Below are positions 34,736 through 42,546 of a DNA stretch of 64,000 nt, in pieces. The translations under genes were made by a program, and so were the position numbers. The stretch covers positions 248,001 through 312,000 of the forward strand of contig CBDCGV010000017.1 in the NCBI GenBank assembly GCA_965216955.1, given 5' to 3'. How positions within the stretch are numbered: position 1 is the stretch's first letter; every line of letters begins with the position of its first letter. A model generated the notes under the pieces. The model was given only the letters and a program-made list of their open reading frames with translations. It was not told where the DNA came from and searched no databases. The stretch is from CBDCGV01 sp965216955 (lineage in GTDB: Bacteria > Bacteroidota > Bacteroidia > Chitinophagales > JADIYW01).

Positions 34736-37255
34736 CTAAATTAGAATTGTGTCTTGATATTCAATCCATGCTGCTTCAGGAATAAATAGCAGATTGATGA
34801 TGTCATTGTGATTGGGAAGTTTATTGAGCTCAACCAAAATATTTTGTTGTGAGTTATCTATAGAGTCTTCTGTTTTAACTTTACCTCTTTTTAAACCAAA
34901 AAAGAACTTCTTCAATTCTGAATAGATTGTTTTTCTTGCTTTCTTTTGGAGGTCTAAGTTTGTTTGGAGGGATTCAATATTAATTTTTCCAATTTGCTGC
35001 ATGAAGCTAACTACATTATTTCCAATTAGCTTATCAAGAGAATATATTGATTTTATTAGTCTACAAATTTCAGTTAACTTCTCTAAAGACAATAGTGCTG
35101 TTTCTGAGAAGAGACTGTCCTTAAGAAAAAACTGTCTCCCATTTAAATCAACAAATAAGAACCTATCTATAAAGTAATTTTGTAAATCAAAAAAAGCATT
35201 ATAATTGCTAATTAATTCTTTTTGAAAGTCATCTATATTCTCTGGAATATCCTCTCTCTTAGAATGTGATATACAAGAAAGAATGTAGTCTTTCCCTATA
35301 TCAAAATCAGAAGGCTTATTGAATGGCTGAGCCATATTAACTGAGCTGTCCTCATTTTTATTCCAAGCTCCATCAGGATACATTAAATTGTAATATTTAT
35401 CATTGTTCTTCCTTAGTCTTTGAATAAAGGCAATAATTTGTCTTTCAAAACCAGTATTGGAGTATTCTAATATTTCTTTGCCTTCATAGATTACCTTATT
35501 TGTAAAAAGAGAAAATTTAAACTCCTTATAAAATTCTAAATCTGATTTAATTGCAATTGGATAGTTAATGCCAGAAAACTGCTCATAGTAAAATTGGTCT
35601 AACTTCTGTTGAACTTTTCCCTTGTTAAAAAAGATTGGTTCTCCATCATATATTGATTTTAGTTGACAATTCAGGAATTGGTTATTAAAAGAAGCCCAAA
35701 CCATATAAGCAGAAACATCACCACCAAAAATTGCATATTGCATTAATACCTTCCCACCATCTTTTAGTATATAGGATTTTTTGTGAGGAAAACTAAGAGG
35801 AGGTCTGCTAATTGACCTGCTTTGGTTAGGATATCTTTTTGATAGATTAATCTGACCTGTCTCTGAATGAGATTTTATTTTATCATAAAAGTCTGATATT
35901 ATCTGTTCTTGGTCTCTAAAACTATGATAATTAGTCTTGTCTTCAATTTTATTTAACCTATAAATATCTTTAAGACTTGGATAGTACCCTTCTACATTTG
36001 GATTAGGTTTTATAATAGATTTTGGAGAAGGCAGTACAACAAATATTGATGCTTTTTTTCTTGGTCTTGCTAAAGCTTGTATGATAGAATTAATGCCATC
36101 TGAATAAATACCAAACTTCTTAGTGAATCCTTGATAGGCTTTAAAAGATGGCATAATTAAGAAATAGGAACTGTTCTCTACTTCAATACTAACTCCTGTT
36201 TTAAAGTTTGTTCCCACATTGCAAGTTGATGGTAACAAACAATATGGATTAGAAGTGTCACCAGTACATAAGTTTATTTTATTAAATTTCTCATCAAGTA
36301 TTTCTCTTATCTTACTTTTGGGATTTTTATCATCTCCTACTATTTCTTCAGCTAATTTTTTTGAGTATGATAATATGTCAATTTTTCTACCTTTATCAGC
36401 TTCCTGTTTTATTAGCTGTGATATTTGTAAGTCATTTGCTCCATATTCATATCTATTAACAAAACATAGATGTAAATCACTTTGTTTCTCTTCAATTCTT
36501 TCTCTCTTGCATTCAATTAGTTTCAAGTTATCATTGGTAAGTTCTGCCAAATATTCAATTACAACCTTTGAAGCTTCATTAAATGTTGCACTCAAGGCAA
36601 ATATCTTATGAATTGCCTTTTCCCAATTCCATAGGTTTAATATAAACCTCTCTTTAAAGCTTGAGATACTATCGTGAATTTCATCAAGAAAAAGGACTGC
36701 CTTTTTCCCTAAGTTAGTGCAATGACTAATGAGGAACTTGATATAAATTCTTTTATGATAACTTTGTTGTAAAGCTAAATCTCCAAAATTCCCTATTAAA
36801 CTCTGAATTGTTATTATGTGAATAGGCTTATGAATTACTCTGTAAGTCATTACAGGTTTTTCTTTATTATCAAAATCTCTATAATCAAAAATAGAGCTCT
36901 CATCTACCCCTGAGCCAATTAGTTTTTCTTTGTATTGTTCAATCAAACTTTTATAAGGGGCAGTTATAACAATGGTATACTTATGTTTGTCATCACTATC
37001 TTTTTCTTTAAGAAGTTTAAGAATTAGTTGAATAGTGGCATAAGATTTTCCTTGCCCAACTCCTGCATTTACAACCACAGTGTTATTGAGTTCTAAATCA
37101 ATTTCATCTATCAATTGCTCTGATATATACCCTTCTTTTGTAGGTTCTATTTTAATTTTCCTGTTTTCATAAACATTATATTCTGTAAAGTCTTCAGGAT
37201 TTATCTCTTTGAACTCTATTGGATTGTCTATTGGAGCTACTTCAATCTTTTTCAT
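34736..37255 (-). CDS. DEAD-type helicase-like protein, probably element replication
   Basis: An 839-residue protein with an SF2-type N-terminal half: Walker A VNAGVGQGKSY near 61-71, and LDEIHD as the DExH box near 192-197, followed by FALSATF (SAT motif III). The C-terminal 400 residues are helical and not recognised. This architecture recalls origin-binding helicases of plasmids and herpesvirus-UL9-like proteins encoded by Bacteroidota islands. It starts about 32 nt after the integrase stop on the same strand. Replication or excision-linked function is inferred from its neighbours. Confidence 0.75.
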   Translation of the reverse strand: MKKIEVAPIDNPIEFKEINPEDFTEYNVYENRKIKIEPTKEGYISEQLIDEIDLELNNTVVVNAGVGQGKSYATIQLILKLLKEKDSDDKHKYTIVITAPYKSLIEQYKEKLIGSGVDESSIFDYRDFDNKEKPVMTYRVIHKPIHIITIQSLIGNFGDLALQQSYHKRIYIKFLISHCTNLGKKAVLFLDEIHDSISSFKERFILNLWNWEKAIHKIFALSATFNEASKVVIEYLAELTNDNLKLIECKRERIEEKQSDLHLCFVNRYEYGANDLQISQLIKQEADKGRKIDILSYSKKLAEEIVGDDKNPKSKIREILDEKFNKINLCTGDTSNPYCLLPSTCNVGTNFKTGVSIEVENSSYFLIMPSFKAYQGFTKKFGIYSDGINSIIQALARPRKKASIFVVLPSPKSIIKPNPNVEGYYPSLKDIYRLNKIEDKTNYHSFRDQEQIISDFYDKIKSHSETGQINLSKRYPNQSRSISRPPLSFPHKKSYILKDGGKVLMQYAIFGGDVSAYMVWASFNNQFLNCQLKSIYDGEPIFFNKGKVQQKLDQFYYEQFSGINYPIAIKSDLEFYKEFKFSLFTNKVIYEGKEILEYSNTGFERQIIAFIQRLRKNNDKYYNLMYPDGAWNKNEDSSVNMAQPFNKPSDFDIGKDYILSCISHSKREDIPENIDDFQKELISNYNAFFDLQNYFIDRFLFVDLNGRQFFLKDSLFSETALLSLEKLTEICRLIKSIYSLDKLIGNNVVSFMQQIGKINIESLQTNLDLQKKARKTIYSELKKFFFGLKRGKVKTEDSIDNSQQNILVELNKLPNHNDIINLLFIPEAAWIEYQDTILI

Positions 37256-37268
37256 ATTTGCTAAAAAT

Positions 37269-37299
37269 AAAGGAAGTCAATAAAAAATCAACTTCCTTT
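37269..37299 (-). terminator. Hairpin overlapping the integrase stop codon
   Basis: AAAGGAAGT (37269-37277) pairs with ACTTCCTTT (37291-37299); the integrase stop codon at 37288-37290 lies in the loop side. On the minus strand a T-rich run follows. It may weaken read-through from the integrase into the helicase gene. Confidence 0.45.
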
Positions 37300-38511
37300 C
37301 TCTAACTTTTCTTTCAAAGATTTCATTTGCTCACTAATCTTCTTTTGAACTACCTTGCCATAATGCTTTTGAGTAGTAGCAATTTTAGTGTGACCTAAAA
37401 GTTCACTTACTACTTCTATTGGTATATCATTAAATAGTAGAACAGTAGATGCAAATGTCTTTCTTGCTGTATGGTGAGTTAATCTCTTATCTATGCCAAC
37501 AATGTCTGCTATCTCTTTTAGATAAGAGTTGAACTTCTGATTACTATATTTAGGTAGGAGATGTTCTTCTACTTCATACTTCATTAATATCTCAATAGCT
37601 TTAGGTAACAGAGGTACTTGAAACATTTTTTTAGTTTTCTTCCTATACATTTTTATCCAAAGTTCACCATCAAAACCAGTAATGATATGTTCTTTCAGCA
37701 AAGAGGACATTTCCTGATAGGGTAAGCCTGTGTAGCAACAAAAGATAAAGCAATCTCTTACTTTATTTAATCTTGGTTGACTAAATTGATGTACCTCCAC
37801 TTTTGCTAATTCTTCAGCAGTTAGGAAAACTACATTTATTTGAACAGCTTTAGGTTTGTGTAACAGGAAAGGGTCTTGTAAAATATATCCTTCTGCTATA
37901 GCTAACTTGATAATCTTTCTTAATCTTTGAATGGCTTTATTGACAGTAATTTGCTTCTGACCTTTTACTGTTTTTAGGTAATACTCAAAATGGTGGAGGA
38001 AATTCAGTTTTAAGTCTTTCAATAGAATATCAGATTTACCATATTTCTTCTTGATAAATGCCTTGACATCACTTTTGATATATTCAAACTTCTTCCAAGT
38101 TCCTTTGGTGTAGTCTATCCCTATTAGGGATTTCATTTTCTGATTATGAGATTTAAAAACCTCAAGCAATGACTTGTTTTCTGTAGGAGATATTCCTCTA
38201 TATTCTGAATAAATATCACCAATTGTAAACTCATTCTTTTGAACCTTTACTTTCAAGTAAGCTTCTTTTAACTCATGCCTAATTATTTCTAATTCCTTAT
38301 TGAATTGGTCATTATTGGTGTGCAGCTGCCTTTTGTTATCCCAGTCATCTAATTTTAAAAACAACCCTGTGCTGAATGGATGTCTCTTTTTATTGTAGGT
38401 CAGTCTACATAGGAGAGGTGATAATCCTTTCTGATTTATCCTATCTCCCCTAATTATAAATCTGATATTTAGTTTAGATTTCATAGCCAAGATTTTGTGA
38501 TTTCTTGGCAT
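37288..38511 (-). CDS. int: Tyrosine recombinase (integrase) of the element
   Basis: A 407-residue site-specific recombinase with an Arm-type N-terminus (about 15-85), a SAM-like core-binding domain (about 115-210) and a catalytic domain. Visible catalytic residues are HHTARKTFA (H-x-x-R) near 341-349, LGHTKIATTQKHY with the second His and the nucleophilic Tyr near 373-385. The first arginine box reads TGLPYQEM instead of TGLR-x-x-E, so the usual ArgI is missing, as in IntDOT-type enzymes of Bacteroides. Start may be M1 or M10 (38484). It sits next to the intact tRNA-Asn and should catalyse integration and excision between the 51-bp repeats. Confidence 0.95.
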   Translation of the reverse strand: MPRNHKILAMKSKLNIRFIIRGDRINQKGLSPLLCRLTYNKKRHPFSTGLFLKLDDWDNKRQLHTNNDQFNKELEIIRHELKEAYLKVKVQKNEFTIGDIYSEYRGISPTENKSLLEVFKSHNQKMKSLIGIDYTKGTWKKFEYIKSDVKAFIKKKYGKSDILLKDLKLNFLHHFEYYLKTVKGQKQITVNKAIQRLRKIIKLAIAEGYILQDPFLLHKPKAVQINVVFLTAEELAKVEVHQFSQPRLNKVRDCFIFCCYTGLPYQEMSSLLKEHIITGFDGELWIKMYRKKTKKMFQVPLLPKAIEILMKYEVEEHLLPKYSNQKFNSYLKEIADIVGIDKRLTHHTARKTFASTVLLFNDIPIEVVSELLGHTKIATTQKHYGKVVQKKISEQMKSLKEKLEKGS

Positions 38512-38520
38512 ACAAATAGG

Positions 38521-38602
38521 TATGGTAGTCTTTTTTTTGAGGTGATTTTAGCTTATGGTAGCCTTTTTTGAAAGTATGGTATCCTAAATGGATGCCTTTT
38601 TT
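38521..38602 (+). repeat. Three related words, candidate integrase arm-type sites (right end)
   Basis: TATGGTAGTCTTTTTTTT (38521-38538), TATGGTAGCCTTTTTT (38554-38569) and GATGCCTTTTTT (38591-38602) share ATG-n-CTTTTTT-like cores with the left-end pair at 20885-20908, all in the same orientation. They lie between the integrase start and attR, where the integrase promoter must also be, so binding could autoregulate int. Confidence 0.55.
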
Positions 38603-38632
38603 CTTCCAAACCTTACTCCCCAAAAAACAAAA

Positions 38633-38661
38633 CCCTTGCTATTATTGAGTAATAACAAGGG
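38633..38661 (-). terminator. Element-borne terminator replacing the tRNA-Asn terminator
   Basis: CCCTTG...TATTATT pairs with AATAA...CAAGGG, and on the minus strand a TTTTGTTTTTT tract follows directly. It lies 16 bp past the 3' end of the restored tRNA-Asn and inside the element, so it replaces the original terminator now stranded at 20781-20808. Confidence 0.75.
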
Positions 38662-38671
38662 CTGCTGTCTG

Positions 38672-38722
38672 TTTTGCTCCCCCTCCTGGACTCGAACCAG
38701 GGACCTATTGATTAACAGTCAA
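38672..38722 (-). repeat. attR: 51-bp direct repeat within tRNA-Asn
   Basis: Perfect match to 20805-20855. It covers the 3' end, T-arm and anticodon stem-loop of tRNA-Asn; sequence to its right is chromosomal, to its left element DNA. Confidence 0.93.
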
Positions 38723-38750
38723 CCGCTCTAACCAGCTGAGCTAAGGAGGA
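38677..38750 (-). tRNA. tRNA-Asn(GTT), restored by the element
   Basis: 74-nt cloverleaf: acceptor TCCTCCT pairs with AGGGGGA (one G-U), discriminator G, D-arm GCTCAGCTGGTTAGAGC, anticodon loop CTGTTAA with GTT, T-arm CTGGTTCGAGTCCAG. CCA is not encoded. The 3' half is supplied by the element's att site, and the gene is the integration target. Confidence 0.95.
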
Positions 38751-38881
38751 ATATTTCCGCCTAATCTCCCGAAGTTTCGGGATGAGCTAAGTAGTAATAA
38801 ACTATCCTTTATTTAAAAAGGAAGTGCAAATTTATGCCATTATAAATAAATATCCAATATTTGCGACACAAAATTAACGTT

Positions 38882-39805
38882 ATGAGTTTATTAGTAGTAG
38901 GAACAGTGGCCTACGATGCCATTGAAACCCCATTTGGAAAAACCGATAAGATTACCGGTGGTTCAGCCAATTACATCTGCCAATCAGCGGCTCATTTCGT
39001 TGATAAGCAACAGATTGTTTCCGTAATAGGTGATGATTTTTCTAAAGAAGAGTTGAATTATTTGGTATCTAAAGGTGTCGATATTGAAGGTATAGAGGTA
39101 AAAAAAGGTGAAAAATCTTTTTTCTGGGCCGGCAAATATCATATGGATATGAACTCTAGAGATACACTTGTTACGGATTTAAACGTTTTGGCTGATTTTA
39201 ACCCCGTATTGCCTGAAAGCTATAAAAATACCGATTATCTTATTCTAGGAAACATCGATCCGACACTTCAAAAAAGAGTGATTGAGCAAATGGATACGCG
39301 CCCTAAGCTAATAGCTATGGATACAATGAACTTTTGGATGGATACCACTCCTACTCAATTGGATGAAACTTTGTCTATGGTAGATTTATTAACCATCAAT
39401 GACGAAGAAGCTCGCCAATTATCTGGAGAGCACTCCCTTGTAAAAGCTGCAGCAAAGATAAGAGCTATGGGACCAAAGTACCTTATCATTAAAAAAGGAG
39501 AAAATGGTGCTTTACTATTTCATGGAAATAGAGTTTTCTTTGCACCAGCATTACCGCTAGAAGATGTTTTTGACCCAACAGGTGCTGGAGACACTTTTGC
39601 TGGTGGGTTTATGGGTATGCTTGCAGCAACGAATGATTTATCTTTCGAAAGTATGAAAAGAGCCGTTATATATGGCTCTGCGATGGCTTCTTTTTGTGTA
39701 GAAAAATTCGGCCCTCAACGTTTAAAAGAAATTACTAAAGAAGAAATTGAAAACCGTGTACAAGTATTTGTCGAATTGGTCGATTTTGATATTATATTAA
39801 AGTAG
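38882..39805 (+). CDS. PfkB/ribokinase-family sugar or nucleoside kinase
   Basis: A 307-residue kinase. The ATG at 38882 starts the conserved MSLLVVGTVAYDAI strand; an upstream in-frame TTG is not needed. PfkB signatures are GGSANYICQSA near 31-41 and DPTGAGDTFAGGF near 233-245, where the second Asp is the catalytic base and GAGD forms the anion hole. Adenosine kinase-like or ribokinase-like activity is likely, but the substrate cannot be set from sequence. It is the first chromosomal gene right of the element, 130 bp from the tRNA. Confidence 0.92.
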   Translation: MSLLVVGTVAYDAIETPFGKTDKITGGSANYICQSAAHFVDKQQIVSVIGDDFSKEELNYLVSKGVDIEGIEVKKGEKSFFWAGKYHMDMNSRDTLVTDLNVLADFNPVLPESYKNTDYLILGNIDPTLQKRVIEQMDTRPKLIAMDTMNFWMDTTPTQLDETLSMVDLLTINDEEARQLSGEHSLVKAAAKIRAMGPKYLIIKKGENGALLFHGNRVFFAPALPLEDVFDPTGAGDTFAGGFMGMLAATNDLSFESMKRAVIYGSAMASFCVEKFGPQRLKEITKEEIENRVQVFVELVDFDIILK

Positions 39806-39972
39806 ACTCAGAAGTCAATATTTTTAATTTCAAACAAACAATGTTGCCTAAACAAATATTTTTACGACAAATACTTTGAAAAACAATTCAAAGCATTATC
39901 TTCGTGCTTGATTTTGGAAAAACTATATATACATATCAAATAAGTTAGCGTTGTTAATCCGTAAGCTTTATT

Positions 39973-40002
39973 AAGCCCGAGCAGCAATGCTTGGGCTTTT
40001 TT
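39973..40002 (+). terminator. Strong Rho-independent terminator
   Basis: An 11-bp stem AAGCCCGAGCA/TGCTTGGGCTT (one G-U) closed by a GCAA tetraloop and followed by six T. It ends 18 bp before the ATG of the next small membrane-protein gene, so it either terminates the kinase transcript or acts as an attenuator in that gene's leader. Confidence 0.88.
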
Positions 40003-40019
40003 GTTTAAAGATTAACAAA

Positions 40020-40520
40020 ATGAAAACTTTAAGAACATTATTCGTTTTTGAAGCATTGACTTTGTCTTTGCTTTTAATAGCAAAAGTATTTGCCTTAAGA
40101 TATTTAATGATCTTGGGTATTACATTTGATATTTTTGAAGGTTTAGTAAGCGGTTTTTCTTTAAAAATAATATGCGCTTTTGTCTTCTCTAAGGAAACTT
40201 TGGAGTCATTCATGTCTCACTCTTTAGAGATTACAATAAACATCGCTTTAGCATTGATAAAGTTGTTTTACTTAGCTTTAAACAGTTTAACAGCCTTAAC
40301 GTCTAAAGGATGCCTATATGCTTTAAATGCAACATTGGGAATTGTGACTTTTTTATTCACCGTTTTACCTAATGAAATTGTATGTTTTAACACGAATGAA
40401 AAACGGCAATCAAGATATAGATTGGATAAAATATTTCTGAGTTGTATTACAATTATCGAGGAGAGATGGTTTCATCATTCGGAATCATCTCCCTTTCTTT
40501 TTGAAAGCGACCGCCGATAA
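40020..40520 (+). CDS. Doubtful small hydrophobic protein
   Basis: A 166-residue frame from the ATG at 40020, with about four hydrophobic helices in the first 125 residues and a basic tail. I recognise no family. The end overlaps the convergent outer-membrane-protein gene by 68 bp, and a strong terminator lies just upstream, so it may be a decayed or non-expressed gene. Hydrophobicity can arise by chance in T-rich DNA, hence low confidence. Confidence 0.35.
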   Translation: MKTLRTLFVFEALTLSLLLIAKVFALRYLMILGITFDIFEGLVSGFSLKIICAFVFSKETLESFMSHSLEITINIALALIKLFYLALNSLTALTSKGCLYALNATLGIVTFLFTVLPNEIVCFNTNEKRQSRYRLDKIFLSCITIIEERWFHHSESSPFLFESDRR

Positions 40521-41082
40521 CAATCCCCGTCATAAAATTGCCATAAGTGCCCTTGCCAAAAACAACCTCCCAAATATTAAACACGCCAATTGCAATCTTT
40601 CTTTTGGTAAAAAAACTATAGTTGATTGTTCCCTGAATGCCCGCATCGATATCTTTATCTAACCTTTCTCGAACAATTACTTCTTCAAGGATATTTTCAG
40701 TATCTGTAATTTTTGTATTATATCCATAATATATGGCCGGCCCCATCCCCACTTTTAAATGGTGCTTGTTATTTTCGCTTTTCAATGACCCGAAAACAAA
40801 TAGTCCAGTTTTGTAGTAATTAGTTCCAACCTGAAAATCTGTGGTATCCGTCACTGGAATATCCTCCCAAGTATTGTAGGCTCCCTGTACGACACCTACT
40901 CCTATATAGGGTATAATTTCTCGCTCATAGAACCCTTGAAAAGAGAGTCCAAAGGATTTGTTTATTCCCGAATAACCCATAAAAAGCCCTCCATGAATTT
41001 CATTTTGAGCGGTATCGTTTTGAGCATGGAGTGAAATGCTCAATAAAAGAAAAACTACAGAAAATAAACTTGTCCGTTTCAC
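40453..41082 (-). CDS. Secreted beta-barrel-like outer membrane protein
   Basis: A 209-residue protein with a signal peptide (about 1-20, ending LHAQ) and alternating hydrophobic strands with glycine and aromatic residues, as in small outer-membrane beta-barrels of Bacteroidota. No specific family recognised. Transcribed alone; the terminator-like hairpin at 41139-41167 lies upstream and belongs to the neighbour. Confidence 0.7.
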   Translation of the reverse strand: MKRTSLFSVVFLLLSISLHAQNDTAQNEIHGGLFMGYSGINKSFGLSFQGFYEREIIPYIGVGVVQGAYNTWEDIPVTDTTDFQVGTNYYKTGLFVFGSLKSENNKHHLKVGMGPAIYYGYNTKITDTENILEEVIVRERLDKDIDAGIQGTINYSFFTKRKIAIGVFNIWEVVFGKGTYGNFMTGIVIGGRFQKEREMIPNDETISPR

Positions 41083-41138
41083 AATAGCTAAGCTATTAAA
41101 ATTATATTAAAAGAGCCTCGTCTTGGATTAAAACAAAA

Positions 41139-41167
41139 AAGGTTGCTAATATGATATTAGCAACCTT
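41139..41167 (-). terminator. Rho-independent terminator of the 41188-41760 gene
   Basis: Perfect 14-bp stem (AAGGTTGCTAATAT with ATATTAGCAACCTT) around one G, followed on the minus strand by TTTTTTG. It lies 20 bp after the gene's stop. Confidence 0.88.
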
Positions 41168-41187
41168 CAACTTTGATGTTTTATCTT

Positions 41188-41760
41188 TTATTTAATTGTA
41201 AAGGCATACCATTGCCCTCCTGTATCTGTCCCAGCAAACATTTTACTTCCTTGTCCTTGAACACTAGTTGTTCCTGCATTACCAAGGTTGAAAGCATAAT
41301 TACCTTTTGCCAGTTTACTTGTTGTCGTTACCAAATAACACCCGTCAGTAATTTTCTCAAATTTTAGTCTAATTGAGTTGTCTTGATTACTCTTATTTTT
41401 TGAACCGCCAAACATGTTGGTTCCTCCAACAACCAATTCTCTAAAATCTTTGTTTACTTCAAAAGGATACAATGTTACCTGTTGATTAGGATGAATTTGA
41501 GGATTCATCGGACGAAAAACAAAAGAGCTCGAAGATGAAACTTTAACTGGAGAAGCTACTCCCTCTAATCTTACACTATTATCGAATCCTCTATAAAGGC
41601 CTTTCTTCTTTTGCTTTGCAATAACAGAGGGGCTTTCTAAATCAGAAAGAGACTCTCCGTCTAACAAAACGATCATATTAGCAAAATCAGGGCATGGAGT
41701 CTGCGCGCTAACAAAAGTTACTAAACAGGCTGCCACTAGGGTAAAAACAATTTTTCTCAT
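41188..41760 (-). CDS. Secreted protein of unknown function
   Basis: Start at the ATG at 41760 gives MRKIVFTLVAACLVTFVSAQ, a textbook signal peptide; the longer frame upstream (to 41808) is not credible. The mature part of about 170 residues is strand-rich and begins with a single cysteine (TPCPDF). No family recognised and no T9SS domain seen. It is divergent from the beta-barrel gene at 41836. Confidence 0.72.
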   Translation of the reverse strand: MRKIVFTLVAACLVTFVSAQTPCPDFANMIVLLDGESLSDLESPSVIAKQKKKGLYRGFDNSVRLEGVASPVKVSSSSSFVFRPMNPQIHPNQQVTLYPFEVNKDFRELVVGGTNMFGGSKNKSNQDNSIRLKFEKITDGCYLVTTTSKLAKGNYAFNLGNAGTTSVQGQGSKMFAGTDTGGQWYAFTIK

Positions 41761-41835
41761 AATTTTAGTTTTAATTAATTTTTGGTTTGTAAATGTATAA
41801 ACTATCAATAGCTTTGCAAAACAAAAAGTATACCA

Positions 41836-42546
41836 ATGTTAAAAAAACTTGCTAATCTAATTCTGGTTTTAAGCTGTTTGTTTACTCTAAACTTGTCCGC
41901 TCAAGTATATGAACCTGTTACAATAGACGAATCTGAAAGATATCAGAACCTTAAAAGAAAAGAAAACCGAATATTACTTAGTGGAAGCCATAATGTTCCA
42001 ATTGCTGGGGCAAACCAAGGTTTTAAACAAGGTTATGGTGTCGATTTCCAGTATTACCGAAATTTTGAGAATTTAGAATATCAGGTAATATTCAACTTTA
42101 CCAGTTTAAAAGGAAAAAGTAACATAAGCTATACTAACACGTTTGAAGACGTATTGATCAATTTTGGGAGGTTAAACGTTATAAGTTTTAAAACAGGTGT
42201 AGGATATAAGATTGATATAAATGAAAAACTAAGTGCAGTTCCCGGAGGTGAAATAGGCTATGGTGTTTTCTGGCACAACAGAGATGAGGTTTCTGTTTCA
42301 ACCCCATCTGTCATTTATGAAAATTCTGCAATAGGAGGACAACTTAATTTTGGACCAAAAGTCAGATTTAACTATCAATTAAGTGATGTTATTGGCTTCT
42401 TCTTAGAGCCCAACTTTAGCTTCTTGATTACTTTTGGAGGGTTATATTCCGGGCTTGATATTAGTGAAGATGACATCTTTGAAAGAAAAAATGACTTTTT
42501 TAGTGTGGTGTACTCAACAAAGGGAGGCCTTTCCTTTAGTTTTTAA
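41836..42546 (+). CDS. Outer membrane beta-barrel protein
   Basis: A 236-residue protein with signal peptide (about 1-22, ending LSAQ) and repeated amphipathic strands such as VDFQYYRNFENLEYQVIF, ending in a C-terminal GLSFSF with terminal Phe, typical of outer-membrane insertion signals. It resembles OmpA/PorT-like beta-barrels without the peptidoglycan domain. The last 4 nt overlap the convergent metH gene. Confidence 0.75.
   Translation: MLKKLANLILVLSCLFTLNLSAQVYEPVTIDESERYQNLKRKENRILLSGSHNVPIAGANQGFKQGYGVDFQYYRNFENLEYQVIFNFTSLKGKSNISYTNTFEDVLINFGRLNVISFKTGVGYKIDINEKLSAVPGGEIGYGVFWHNRDEVSVSTPSVIYENSAIGGQLNFGPKVRFNYQLSDVIGFFLEPNFSFLITFGGLYSGLDISEDDIFERKNDFFSVVYSTKGGLSFSF

Larger units (their letters stand above)
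20805..38722. mobile_element. Integrated element of about 17.9 kb in tRNA-Asn carrying an extended type III R-M cluster
   Basis: Bounded by a 51-bp perfect direct repeat (20805-20855 and 38672-38722) that includes the 3' part of tRNA-Asn. The tRNA is intact on the right and truncated on the left. A tyrosine recombinase gene lies next to the intact tRNA, as in classical integrative elements. Inside are a DEAD-type helicase, a RecA-like ATPase and a DUF3871 protein (replication/maintenance-like), an XRE regulator, small unknown genes and the defence operon. I see no relaxase, coupling protein, conjugation or capsid genes, so it is neither self-conjugative nor a complete phage. The interior is practically free of CpG, unlike both flanks, which agrees with foreign origin. 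Confidence 0.93.

Noticed and set aside
20805..38722. A prophage or conjugative transposon
   Set aside because: No capsid, portal, terminase, relaxase, coupling protein or conjugation genes are visible.
39971..40213. An 80-codon minus-strand frame
   Set aside because: It overlaps the terminator at 39973-40002 and has no plausible start.
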